This document shows, piece after piece, positions 42,831-50,935 of a DNA stretch of 64,000 bases. Under the pieces are notes generated by a model, which saw nothing but the letters and a program-made list of their open reading frames with translations, was not told the origin of the DNA and ran no database searches. Source of the DNA: A07HB70 sp964512675 (GTDB taxonomy: Archaea > Halobacteriota > Halobacteria > Halobacteriales > Haloferacaceae); contig CAZEJR010000006.1 in the NCBI GenBank assembly GCA_964512675.1, forward strand, positions 43,517-107,516, in the 5' to 3' direction. A program made the translations under genes and the position numbers. How positions within the stretch are numbered: position 1 is the stretch's first letter; each line of letters begins with the position of its first letter.

Positions 42831-42838
42831 ATATTAAT
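42831..42838 (-). promoter_or_regulatory. TATA-like box ATATTAAT upstream of the DUF3592 gene
   Basis: On the minus strand this reads ATTAATAT, centred about 23-27 bp upstream of the ATG at 42812. The spacing fits a leaderless haloarchaeal transcript. It is the most AT-rich point in the neighbourhood. Confidence 0.55.
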
Positions 42839-43353
42839 CTATAGCTTTTCGTTCGAGCAAACGACCTCGGCCCACCGTCTGCATATCGTGCTCGCTACAG
42901 CCCACCGGCCCGCCGCCAGCGTCACAACCCCCCGAGCGGGCACGTCTTCCTGAAGGAATTGCGTGATACATCCACGACGAATTCGTGTGGTGAGACGTTC
43001 ACCGGACACTTGCTGTAACTGTCGTAGTCCGTCCCCTCGCAGATGTCCGGGTCGCATCCACGGGGACACTCGACTCCGTAGTAGCAGGGACGCGTGCTCC
43101 TGTACACGGTTTCCCTGACGTTCGTGCGTGAGAGGCGACCGTAGCGACTCGTGAGCAGAGGCTTTCGACCGCTGTCGTCACGTGAATCGGGCCTGTTACC
43201 GATACCCTTGGTCTCATTGCGCCACCGAATGAACTGCTTCAGTCGGTAGTGATACCGGTCTAGGGTGGACTGTGCGACTTCGTTCTTGCGTGCTTCGAGG
43301 TACATCTTCTTCGCACGTTCCGGTGAGATGAGTTCCAAATTGTCTTTGCTCAT
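42839..43353 (-). pseudogene. Tyrosine integrase with internal deletion and C-terminal frameshift
   Basis: From ATG 43353 the first 50 residues (ELISPERAKKMYLEARKNEV, then RYHYRLKQFIRWRNETKGI) are a normal SAM-like N-terminal domain. The text then jumps straight to the far C-terminal part (KPLLTSRYGRLSRTNVRETV, the Cys cluster CYYGVECPRGCDPDIC, then SKCPVNVSPHEF). About 200-250 residues, including the first catalytic Arg, are missing. After SPH the true continuation (RIRRGCITQFLQEDVPARGV) is in another frame, so a frameshift follows. The final catalytic Tyr block is not readable. Cannot act as a recombinase. Confidence 0.85.
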
Positions 43354-43433
43354 TTCTGACCACCGGAACGCTGTCGGGCGAATTAGCGAGCCGCCGAAGC
43401 GCAGTACGTGGGGAGCTACGAGACGGAAAGAGA

Positions 43434-43464
43434 GAGCTGTCCCCCGTTCAAATCGGGGAGGCGG
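43434..43464. repeat. att repeat, distal copy of tRNA-Phe 3' end
   Basis: Perfect 31-bp copy of 42034-42064 at a distance of exactly 1400 bp. Immediately outside each copy a looser similarity continues (CCTGCGAACGTAGTGAGCAG at 42072 and CCTGCGAGCGTAGAGCAGG at 43476). Confidence 0.95.
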
Positions 43465-43581
43465 TATGTTCTGAACCTGCGAGCGTAGAGCAGGTGAAGA
43501 GACGACGCCGAGCCGATTCGCATCCGTGGGCGCCGGCTACCGTCCCGAACGTGTAGCCGGCCACGAACCGGGAGACGACGG

Positions 43582-44718
43582 TCAGAGTCCGACGGCGTGC
43601 TCCGCGAGAAGCGACTCGTCGATCGTCACGCCCAGTCCGGGCTCGTCGGGGAGTTCGAGCCGTCCGTCCGCGATCGCGGGACGGTCGTCGAGCAGTTCGT
43701 ACCAGACGGGGTCGACGTCGGGGTGGAACGCCTCGACGTAGCGGCCGTTTGGGACGGCGGCCAGCAGGTGCATCGCGATCTGTGGCTCCTCGTGGTGTGC
43801 CATCGAGACGCCGTGAATCTCGGCCATGTGTGCCACCTTGCGCCACTGTGTCGGGCCGCCGGCGATCGACGCGTCGAGGTTGAGGACGTCGACGGCGCCG
43901 GCCTCGACGAGCCGCCGGCAGCCAGCGGCTGTCGACTCGCTCTGCCCCGCCGCTACCGGCACGCCGGTCCGGCTCCGCACCGCCGCCATTCCGGCGTGCT
44001 CGTCGTGCCAGGCGACCGGCTCCTCGAACCACTCGATTTCGTGCTCGCGAGCGCCCTCGGCGAACCGGACTGCCTCCTCGACCGTGTACCCCTGGTTCGC
44101 GTCGCACGCGACGACGAACTCCTCGTCGGCAGCCGTCACGACGGCGTCCAGCCGCTCCAGGTCCCGCTGAGGTGTGCGTCCGCCCACCTTGAGCTTGAGC
44201 CCGCCGAACCCGAGGTCTTGGTACTCCTCGACCTCCCTCGCGAGCTCGGCGAGCCCCTTGTCGTCCCGGTAGTACCCGCCGATGGCGATGACGGGCAGCG
44301 AGTCGCGGTAGCCGCCCCAGAGCTCGTAGAGCGGTCGGTCGACGGCCTTGCCGACGGCGTCCCAGCGGGCGATGTCGACGGCACCGATCGCGTGGACGTA
44401 GAGCTGCCGAACGTGGGGGTTGTACGCGGAGAACTGTGTCGACTCCTCGAGCAGCCGTTCCCAGCCCCGCTCGACCGCGAAGAGGTCTTGCCCGACCAGC
44501 TCCGGCGCGACGCGGTCCTCAACGAACGAGACGAGCCGCTCGGCGCGCTCGGGATTGCTGTCGAGGACGTCGCCGGCGGTGACGTACCCCGTGACTCCGC
44601 CGTCGGTCTCAAGCCTGACGACCGTGGTCCCGCGGCCGGGTTTGCTGTAGCTGCTCGCGCCGACCTCCGTGTCGAGCGGCACGACGACCGGCGTCGCGGT
44701 GATGTCGGTTATCTCCAC
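43582..44718 (-). CDS. Enolase-superfamily enzyme (mandelate racemase/muconate lactonizing type)
   Basis: A 378-residue enzyme. Catalytic and metal residues: Lys175-Leu-Lys177 (GLKLKVGG), Asp206-x-Asn208 (CDANQGY), Glu232 (FEEPV), Glu261 (AAGQSES), Asp282 (NLDASIAGG) and His308/His309 (SMAHHEEPQ). This arrangement fits the mandelate racemase group, whose members act on alpha-hydroxy sugar acids. It differs clearly in sequence from the paralogue at 5.8-7.0 kb. A divergently transcribed cupin gene 114 bp away may encode a partner enzyme. The left flank abuts the tRNA-Phe element. Confidence 0.9.
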   Translation of the reverse strand: MEITDITATPVVVPLDTEVGASSYSKPGRGTTVVRLETDGGVTGYVTAGDVLDSNPERAERLVSFVEDRVAPELVGQDLFAVERGWERLLEESTQFSAYNPHVRQLYVHAIGAVDIARWDAVGKAVDRPLYELWGGYRDSLPVIAIGGYYRDDKGLAELAREVEEYQDLGFGGLKLKVGGRTPQRDLERLDAVVTAADEEFVVACDANQGYTVEEAVRFAEGAREHEIEWFEEPVAWHDEHAGMAAVRSRTGVPVAAGQSESTAAGCRRLVEAGAVDVLNLDASIAGGPTQWRKVAHMAEIHGVSMAHHEEPQIAMHLLAAVPNGRYVEAFHPDVDPVWYELLDDRPAIADGRLELPDEPGLGVTIDESLLAEHAVGL

Positions 44719-44832
44719 CGTCCGGAGGTGAGACGACCGGCTACTTATCCGTTGGCCGTGGGAGCGCTCTGTCCCGCCACGCCCGTCGCGACGGGCCCGC
44801 GCTTATGTTCACGCCGCCGGTCGGTCCGGTCG

Positions 44833-45225
44833 ATGGTCCGCGACTACGACCGCTCGGCGGTGCCGGCGGTCCACGACCTCGCCGACGCACCGCTCGTGCG
44901 CGACGAACCCGGGTTCAGCCAGTCGGTGTTTCGCGGCGTCGACCAGCTCGTCGGCCTCTCCCGGATCGGTCCAGCGTACCCCGACGGCGACCCGCACACC
45001 CACCCGTTCGAGCAGTCGAACCTGCTGGTGGCGGGCCGGGTCGACATGCTCGCCGACGGCGAGCGGGTCGCGCTCACGCCGTACGACGCCCTGACGATCC
45101 CGCCGGAGGTACCCCACACTGCCCGCGCGGTCGAAGGCGAGTCCGCGACCCTGCTCGCGTTCTGGCCGCTCCGCGAGGACCGACTGGACGGGACGGCGTA
45201 CCAGGAGGAGTTTCCGCGGCCGTAG
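44833..45225 (+). CDS. Small cupin-domain protein
   Basis: A 130-residue single-domain cupin starting at ATG 44833. Motif 1 is PDGDPHTHPFEQSNLLVAGR, with His-x-His and Glu metal ligands, and motif 2 is IPPEVPHTARAVEG with the third His. Such proteins act as isomerases, dioxygenases or sugar-binding proteins. It is divergent from the enolase-superfamily gene; the shared intergenic region suggests common regulation, though no operator was recognised. Confidence 0.8.
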   Translation: MVRDYDRSAVPAVHDLADAPLVRDEPGFSQSVFRGVDQLVGLSRIGPAYPDGDPHTHPFEQSNLLVAGRVDMLADGERVALTPYDALTIPPEVPHTARAVEGESATLLAFWPLREDRLDGTAYQEEFPRP

Positions 45226-45680
45226 GTCCCCCGTCCGCCCCGCCGCCGACGGCCCAGCCACCAGCCGACGGCGGCGCCGGACGGTCACGGCCACGCCGGG
45301 AGCCCGGAGACGGACGCGCTCTGCCGGCTCCGGTCCCGTCGGCCGTCCGGGCTGCTCGACGTAGTAGATCGACCCGCTCGACGCCGGTCCGGGTGGCGTT
45401 CCAGCGCCGACAACGGTGCTCGGCGAGGTGCCTCCGCCGGCGCGCGTTCGTCTGCGTCGCGGCGACGCTCGCCGGACCGGACGCCGGTGAACGGCGTCCG
45501 CAGGAGGCTCCAGAGCAAGGGCCCGCCCGACAGCGCGTGTCGCGAGACCCGCCTCCGCGGAGCGCGCCGCGAGCGCCCGCCGTCGACCCCGGCCCGACGC
45601 CGGACGTGTCCGCGTGGACCGTCTCCGCCGGCCACTGCCCGCCCCCCCACCACCCGACGGGTAGATCGCTTCGCCCCGGC
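45226..45680. other. Gene-poor stretch, nothing recognised
   Basis: About 455 bp, extremely GC-rich. Open frames on both strands are Arg/Pro/Ala-rich with no recognisable motif. It may be decayed coding DNA, but no family could be named. Confidence 0.5.
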
Positions 45681-45860
45681 TCAGTCCCCGCGCCGACGGC
45701 AGGCGTCGTAGCCGAGGAGACCGAGGAGCACGCCGGTCCCGCTCCCGACACCCCACGCGAGGCCGACGGCGACCGAGCCGTTCAGCGCCGTCCCGACGAG
45801 CACACCGACGACGGCGGCGACGAGGGCGTACCTGACCGCGTGGCGACCGACCTCGTTCAC
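45681..45860 (-). CDS. Very small two-helix membrane protein
   Basis: A 59-residue protein from GTG 45860 (VNEVGRHAVRYALVAAVVGV) with two hydrophobic helices and a basic end (DACRRRGD). No family recognised. The frame could start further upstream at 45977, but that part lacks coding character. Confidence 0.5.
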   Translation of the reverse strand: MNEVGRHAVRYALVAAVVGVLVGTALNGSVAVGLAWGVGSGTGVLLGLLGYDACRRRGD

Positions 45861-46010
45861 GGGGCCTCCTCGCACCGTCGCGGTCTGAACGTTCCGGATC
45901 GACCCGGTGTCGTCGTGGTCACCCGGCGAACGTTCGAGCACAGAACGGGACAGAGAGCGGCTCAACACGCCGCTCACGGACCACGGACCGGACGCCAGGC
46001 CGTCGCGGAA

Positions 46011-46020
46011 GGCTTATGCC
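46011..46020 (+). promoter_or_regulatory. TATA-like box upstream of the cold shock gene
   Basis: GGCTTATGCC lies about 30 bp before the ATG at 46046, a spacing seen for leaderless haloarchaeal transcripts. This is a weak, composition-based call. Confidence 0.4.
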
Positions 46021-46045
46021 CCCGCCAAGCACATCGGCTGTCGCA

Positions 46046-46240
46046 ATGGCGACTGGAACGGTCGACTTCTTCAACGAGACCGGCGGCTACGGCTTCATCG
46101 ACAGCGACGATTCGGAGGAGGACGTCTTCTTCCACATGGAAGACGTCGGCGGTCCGGACCTCGAGGAGGGGCAGGAAGTGGAGTTCGAGATCGAACAGGC
46201 GGACAAGGGGCCGCGCGCGAAGAACCTCACCCGACTGTAG
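46046..46240 (+). CDS. Cold shock domain protein (CspA family)
   Basis: A 64-residue single cold-shock domain. RNP1 is GGYGFIDSDD, RNP2 is DVFFHMEDV, preceded by TGTVDFFNETG. The short acidic form (EEGQEVEFEIEQADKGPRAK) is typical of haloarchaea, which have several copies. It binds single-stranded RNA or DNA. Start at ATG 46046. Confidence 0.93.
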   Translation: MATGTVDFFNETGGYGFIDSDDSEEDVFFHMEDVGGPDLEEGQEVEFEIEQADKGPRAKNLTRL

Positions 46241-46267
46241 ACGGCGCGACGACGCACAGTTCTCCGA

Positions 46268-46444
46268 TCACCTGGTGAACGAGCCGTCGGCTTCTCGTTC
46301 GCCCAGTACCCACTCGAGCTCCTCTATCGCGCGCAACACGGCGATCTCCGCGTCGTCCTCCATCGGTGACGTCGGCGGGTCCTGTGCGTCGTACGCCGCC
46401 TCGAGCTCTGCCAGCCGGTTCCGTATCTCGGACTCGGAGCGCAT
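46268..46444 (-). CDS. Small acidic helical protein
   Basis: A 58-residue protein from ATG 46444 (MRSESEIRNRLAELEAAYDA), predicted to form a helical hairpin (RNRLAELEAAYDAQ, then DDAEIAVLRAIEELEWVLGE). It resembles short haloarchaeal proteins of unknown function. Converges with cspA. Confidence 0.6.
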   Translation of the reverse strand: MRSESEIRNRLAELEAAYDAQDPPTSPMEDDAEIAVLRAIEELEWVLGEREADGSFTR

Positions 46445-46709
46445 CTCTCGACGCGCCGCTCGGGGGGCGCAAAAGGGTTGCGCGGCGCTCGTTACCACCG
46501 CTCCGCGCCGACGCGTCGTGCGGACGCTCCGTTCGCCGGCGCCGCGCCCGGCGCCGACGGCGCTCTCGGACGCTCGGGGACGTGCTCGTGACGATCTACG
46601 GGCGGTGCCGGGTCGTCTACGACGGTCGGGCGAGCTCCGAACTCGGCCCCGACGCCGTGGCGGATCGACGCGATTAAGAGGCGACTGACCCTCTCTTCGA
46701 CAACTGATC

Positions 46710-47240
46710 ATGTCCGACAAACCGGCCTCGATGTACCGGGAGGTCAGCACTCCCGCGTACACGCGACGGGAGTACATCACCGGCGTCCCGGGCTCGAAGA
46801 TCGCCCAGCACAACATGGGCAACCTCCAGACCGGTCCGCGTGACTACCCGGTCCACGTCAGTCTCGACGTCGAGGAGGCGTGCCAGATCCGTCACGGCTC
46901 GCTCGAGTCCGCGCGCCTCTCCGCGAACCGCCTGCTCCTGAAAGAGGTCGGGCAGGAGAACTACAAGATGGTCCTCCGCAAGCATCCCCACCACGTCCTG
47001 CGGGAGAACAAGCAGGCGACCGGCGCGGGCGCAGACCGCGTCTCGGACGGGATGCGACAGGCGTTCGGCAAGCCCGTCGGCACCGCCGCACGGGTCCCGA
47101 GCGGCGACACGATCTTCACCGCCTACTGCCAGCCGGAGGACGCGCCCGTCCTGAAGGACGCGTTCCGCCGTGCGTACAACAAGATGTCTCCGCCCTGTCG
47201 TATCGTCGTCGAAGAGGGCGAGGAACTGCTCGTCGCCTGA
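46710..47240 (+). CDS. rpl10e: 50S ribosomal protein L10e/uL16
   Basis: A 176-residue protein. KPASMYREVSTPAYTRREYI, VSLDVEEACQIRHGSLESAR and HPHHVLRENKQATGAGADRV are the archaeal/eukaryal L10e (uL16) pattern. It binds 23S rRNA near the P site. Start at ATG 46710; the box TTAAGAGG (46674-46681) about 32 bp upstream may be promoter. A RimK-like ligase gene begins 45 bp after the stop on the same strand. Confidence 0.95.
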   Translation: MSDKPASMYREVSTPAYTRREYITGVPGSKIAQHNMGNLQTGPRDYPVHVSLDVEEACQIRHGSLESARLSANRLLLKEVGQENYKMVLRKHPHHVLRENKQATGAGADRVSDGMRQAFGKPVGTAARVPSGDTIFTAYCQPEDAPVLKDAFRRAYNKMSPPCRIVVEEGEELLVA

Positions 47241-47285
47241 CCCGACCGGACACGGACTTTTGACGCCGCGGCGCGACGCCCGTCC

Positions 47286-48134
47286 GTGGCAGACGCCGAT
47301 CTTCGACTCGCGCTCGCGACCCGCGCGGAGACGCTCGATCGGATCCGCGGGCCGCTGGCCGACCGCGGCATCGCGGTCGGACACCTCCCGACGACAGGCC
47401 GGGTCCAGCGGCTCTCTCCCGACGCCGTCGCCGACGAGTTCGACGTCGGTCTCGTCTTCCCCCCGCGGCTGATGGAGGGTGGCGCCGTCTCCGCACTCCG
47501 TCGCCTGCCGTGGGTGAACGACCGTGAGACGGTCCTCCGGTCGCGGAACAAGGCCGAGACGTACGCCCGGCTGGCGCGAGCCGGGGTTCCGGTGCCCGAC
47601 ACCCGTGTGGTGTCGAACCCCGCCGACGGCGAGGCGCTGGCGGCGGCGGTCGACGGCCTCGAGTGGCCGGTGGTCGTGAAGCCGAACTCGACGACCCGCG
47701 GCATCGGCGTGACGACGGCCCACGACCTCGACTCGTACCTCGGCGTGACGGACTACCTCGCGCTGATTCACGACTTCCGGGCGACGGGCGACCGGTCGTT
47801 TCTGGTCCAGGAGTTTCTGTCCGACGCGCGGGACTACCGCGCGATGGTCGTCGACGGCACCTACGCCGGCGCGGTCGAGCGCCGGGGCGACGGGTGGAAA
47901 CACAACGTCCACCGCGGTGCGGAGGCCGTCGGCGTCGACCTGCCCGACCGGGCGCGGCGACTGGCCGAGGACGCGGCGGCGGCGCTCGACGCGGACTGGC
48001 TGGGCGTCGACCTCCTCCGGTCGGATGACCGGTGGATGGTCAACGAGACGAACGCGCGCCCGACGGTCGACGACGAGTCGAAGTACGAGCCGGGGTTCTA
48101 CAGCCGGCTCGCGGGGCTCGTTCGCGACCGCTAG
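47286..48134 (+). CDS. ATP-grasp ligase, RimK/LysX-like
   Basis: A 282-residue ATP-grasp protein from GTG 47286. The ATP-binding strands hold WPVVVKPNSTTRGIGVT and LVQEFLSDARDYRAMVVDG; metal/ATP residues are in VNETNARP, with WKHNVHRG just before. Members add glutamate or similar amino acids to proteins (RimK on ribosomal S6), to pterin cofactors (MptN) or to LysW. The substrate is unknown. Position just behind L10e is suggestive of a ribosome link but not proof. Overlaps hsp20 by 4 bp, tail to tail. Confidence 0.85.
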   Translation: MADADLRLALATRAETLDRIRGPLADRGIAVGHLPTTGRVQRLSPDAVADEFDVGLVFPPRLMEGGAVSALRRLPWVNDRETVLRSRNKAETYARLARAGVPVPDTRVVSNPADGEALAAAVDGLEWPVVVKPNSTTRGIGVTTAHDLDSYLGVTDYLALIHDFRATGDRSFLVQEFLSDARDYRAMVVDGTYAGAVERRGDGWKHNVHRGAEAVGVDLPDRARRLAEDAAAALDADWLGVDLLRSDDRWMVNETNARPTVDDESKYEPGFYSRLAGLVRDR

Positions 48135-48493
48135 TCGAGGTCGATACTGGCGCTCTCGTCGGTCTTGTCGAGCGTCACGGTCAGTACGCCGTTGTTGAAC
48201 GTCGCGCTCGCGGAGTGCTCGTCGACCCGAGCGGGGAGCCGCACCCGCTCGTGGTACTCCCGGCGGTCGCCGGCTGCAGCGACGGTGAGCGTCTCGCCGT
48301 CGCACTGGAGTTCGAGACTCTCCTTCCCGATACCCGGGAGGTCGGCGACGACCCGGACCTCGTCCCCGTGGTCGTGGACGTCGACGTGTGTCTCGGCTGC
48401 CACGCTCTCCTCGTCACCGAACCCGTTCATCATACGCTCGATCTCGTCGAAGATGTCGCCGAACGGGTCGTCCCGGTCGTCTCTCCGCATCAA
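48131..48493 (-). CDS. Small heat shock protein Hsp20
   Basis: A 120-residue alpha-crystallin-domain protein. The N-terminal arm is short (MMRRDDRDDPFGDIFDEIER). The domain contains VDVHDHGDEVRVVADLPGIG and the C-terminal ASATFNNGVLTVTLDK. An IxI-like tail (SASIDL) may mediate oligomer contacts. Acts as an ATP-independent holdase. An ATG three bases downstream (48490) is an alternative start. Confidence 0.92.
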   Translation of the reverse strand: MMRRDDRDDPFGDIFDEIERMMNGFGDEESVAAETHVDVHDHGDEVRVVADLPGIGKESLELQCDGETLTVAAAGDRREYHERVRLPARVDEHSASATFNNGVLTVTLDKTDESASIDLD

Positions 48494-48576
48494 CTAAGGA
48501 TAGGCCACAACCCGGCAAAAGCCTTCTGACCCCCTGCCGACAGAGATAAGTCGACCGGACCTAAGTTTACTCGAAA

Positions 48577-49620
48577 ATGAGTCAAGCTGATGTGGTCCGC
48601 GTCGCGGTCAACGGCTTCGGTCGGGTCGGCCGGAGCGTCTTCCGTGCCGCGCTGTCCGACCCCCGCCTCGAGGTGGTCGGCGTCAACGACGTGGCCGACG
48701 ACGAGACGGTCGAGTATCTCGCGCGCTACGACTCGGTGATGGGCCGTCTCGACGCCGCCGTCGAGGACGGTCACCTCGTCGCGCGAGACGCCGACGGCGA
48801 GGCCCGCGCGCTGGTGACCGAGGAGCGCGACCCCGTCGACCTGCCGTGGGCCGACCTCGATGTCGACGTCGCGCTGGAGTGTACCGGTGCCTTCCGGACG
48901 CGTGAGGCCGCGAGCGCCCACCTCGACGCGGGCGCGGACCGCGTCGTCATCAGCGCGCCGCCGAACGACGACGTGACGCCACAGGTGGTCTACGGCGTCA
49001 ACGAGGACGAGTACGAGGGCGAGGCCGTCGTCTCGAACGCCTCGTGTACGACCAACAGTGTCGCGCCCGTCGTGGCCACGCTCGACGACGCCTTCGGGAT
49101 CGAGTCGGGCTACCTGACGACGATTCACGCCTACACGGCCTCGCAGAACCTGATCGACGGCCCGCACGACGAGCCTCGCCGGGGCCGCGCCGCCGCCGAG
49201 AACATCGTCCCGACGACGACCGGTGCGGCGACGGCCGTCACGCAGGTGTTGCCGGACCTGTCGGGGAAACTCGACGGGATGGCCGTCCGCGTCCCCGTGC
49301 CGAGCGGCTCTATCACACAGCTGACCGTCGACGTGGCCGGCGCGCCGGACGCGGCGGCGGTCAACGACGCGCTGACGACCGCCGCCGACGGGCCGATGGC
49401 GGGCGTGCTGGGCTACACCGACGACGAGATCGTCTCGCACGACGTCGTCGGTCTCCCCGTCTCGTCGTACGTCGACCTCTCGGCCACCGCCGTGGTCGGC
49501 GGCGACGGCCTCGTGACCGTCCTCGCGTGGTACGACAACGAGTTCGGCTTCGCGAACCGGATGCTGGACGTGGCGCGCCACGTCGCCTCGGTGTCGTCGG
49601 CGGCTGCCGGCCCCGCCTGA
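48577..49620 (+). CDS. Glyceraldehyde-3-phosphate dehydrogenase, type I
   Basis: A 347-residue enzyme with the bacterial-type sequence: VAVNGFGRVGRSVFRAAL, catalytic Cys157 in SNASCTTNSVAP, TTIHAYTASQNLIDGPH, and WYDNEFGFANRMLDV. In haloarchaea the type I enzyme is the glycolytic one. The following pgk gene starts 29 bp after the stop, so the two form an operon making 1,3-bisphosphoglycerate and then ATP. A type II enzyme lies 3.4 kb downstream. Confidence 0.95.
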   Translation: MSQADVVRVAVNGFGRVGRSVFRAALSDPRLEVVGVNDVADDETVEYLARYDSVMGRLDAAVEDGHLVARDADGEARALVTEERDPVDLPWADLDVDVALECTGAFRTREAASAHLDAGADRVVISAPPNDDVTPQVVYGVNEDEYEGEAVVSNASCTTNSVAPVVATLDDAFGIESGYLTTIHAYTASQNLIDGPHDEPRRGRAAAENIVPTTTGAATAVTQVLPDLSGKLDGMAVRVPVPSGSITQLTVDVAGAPDAAAVNDALTTAADGPMAGVLGYTDDEIVSHDVVGLPVSSYVDLSATAVVGGDGLVTVLAWYDNEFGFANRMLDVARHVASVSSAAAGPA

Positions 49621-49649
49621 CGCACCGAGAAGGGCTAAGTGGCGGGACC

Positions 49650-50891
49650 GTGACCGCCGACCCAGTGTTTACACTCGACGATCTCCCGGCGGGACGACGG
49701 CTGCTCGTCCGTCTCGACCTCAACACCGCCGTCGACGACGGCGAGGTCCAGGGAAACCGGCGGTTCGTCCGCCACGCAGAGACCCTCGCTCGCCTCCTCG
49801 ACGACGGTCACGCAGTTGCGGCTGTCGCCCACCAGGGCCGACCGGGCCGTCCCGACTTCACGTCGCTCGCGGGCCACGCCGACCGCCTCGCCGACCGCCT
49901 CGACCGACCCGTCGGCTTCGTCGCGGACACCCACGGGGAGGAGGCGCTGGCCGCGGTGCGTGCTCTCTCAGCCGGCGAGGTCCTCCTTCTCGAGAACGTC
50001 CGGATGGCCGACGACGAACTCGCCGACCGGACGCCCGCCGAACACGCCGAGTCGGCGCTCGTCCGTGACCTCGCGCCCGCCGTCGACGCCTACGTGAACG
50101 ACGCGTACTCCGCCGCCCACCGCGCGCAGGCCTCACTCGTCGGCTTTCCGGAGGTGCTCCCCTCGTACGCCGGCCCGGTGATGGCGGCGGAGTACGAGGC
50201 AAACGGCGCGGTTGCCCGCCGCGAGTTCGACGGTCCGGTGACGATGGCGCTCGGCGGCGCGAAGGCGACGGACGTGGTGTGGGCGATGGACGCGCTGGCC
50301 GACCGGGTCGACAACGTCCTCCTCGGCGGCGTCGTCGGCGAACTCGCCCTCCGGGCCCGGGGCCACCCCGTCGGCCACGACGCCGCGGGGACCGACCGCT
50401 TCGACGCGGCGTGGGCGACGACGGGAGACGAACTGGAGCGTGTCCTCGCTGCCCACGGCGACCGGGTGTCTGTCCCGACCGACCTGGCCTACGCCGACGG
50501 CGACCGGCGTGCGGAGATTGCCGTCGACGCCGTCGACGAGAAGACCGTCGCGTACCAGGACGTCGGCACCGAGACGCTGATGTCGTACACGCCGGTCGTG
50601 CGTGACTCCGCCGCCGTGTTCGTCAAGGGCGCCCTCGGCGTGTTCGAGGACGACCGGTTCAGCGTCGGGACGGTCGGACTGCTCGAGGCCGTCGCGGACG
50701 CCGACTGCTTCTCCGTCGTCGGCGGCGGCGACACCTCGCGCGCCGTCGACCTGTACGACCTCGACCCGGACGCGTTCGACCACCTCTCGGTCGCCGGCGG
50801 CGCGTACCTCCGGGCGCTGACCGGCGACCCGCTGCCGGCGGTGGCGGCCTTAGAGCGCGCGGCCCGGCGGATGCGCGAGGGCCGCGTCTGA
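49650..50891 (+). CDS. pgk: Phosphoglycerate kinase
   Basis: A 413-residue enzyme from GTG 49650. Substrate-binding motifs: VRLDLNTAVDDGEVQGNRR, AHQGRPGRPDF, LLENVRMADDELA and VNDAYSAAHRAQASLVGFP. The ATP-binding C-domain has ALGGAKATDVVWAMDAL and VVGGGDTSRAV. The canonical hinge and length match archaeal PGK. Transfers phosphate from 1,3-bisphosphoglycerate to ADP. Second gene of the GAPDH I operon. Confidence 0.95.
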   Translation: MTADPVFTLDDLPAGRRLLVRLDLNTAVDDGEVQGNRRFVRHAETLARLLDDGHAVAAVAHQGRPGRPDFTSLAGHADRLADRLDRPVGFVADTHGEEALAAVRALSAGEVLLLENVRMADDELADRTPAEHAESALVRDLAPAVDAYVNDAYSAAHRAQASLVGFPEVLPSYAGPVMAAEYEANGAVARREFDGPVTMALGGAKATDVVWAMDALADRVDNVLLGGVVGELALRARGHPVGHDAAGTDRFDAAWATTGDELERVLAAHGDRVSVPTDLAYADGDRRAEIAVDAVDEKTVAYQDVGTETLMSYTPVVRDSAAVFVKGALGVFEDDRFSVGTVGLLEAVADADCFSVVGGGDTSRAVDLYDLDPDAFDHLSVAGGAYLRALTGDPLPAVAALERAARRMREGRV

Positions 50892-50935
50892 GTTCCGGGC
50901 CACTTACCGTTCGCGCGACAGCCACGTCCGGGCCG

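Larger units (their letters stand above)
42034..43464. mobile_element. Small integrated element in tRNA-Phe, bounded by 31-bp direct repeats
   Basis: The element lies between perfect 31-bp copies of the tRNA-Phe 3' end and is 1.4 kb long. It contains a zinc-finger-like remnant (minus, 42090-42302), an intact DUF3592 membrane protein gene, and a tyrosine integrase gene with a large internal deletion. The order tRNA 3' end, cargo, integrase, partial tRNA copy is that of haloarchaeal tRNA-integrated elements. Without an active integrase it is probably fixed in place. It is also less GC-rich than the surrounding DNA. Confidence 0.88.

Noticed and set aside
43434..43464. Second tRNA-Phe gene
   Set aside because: Only the 3' 31 nt are present; the upstream sequence does not form D or anticodon arms.
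46674..48305. Minus-strand frame of about 543 codons across L10e and the RimK-like gene
   Set aside because: Spans two well-supported plus-strand genes and shows only mirror-frame composition.
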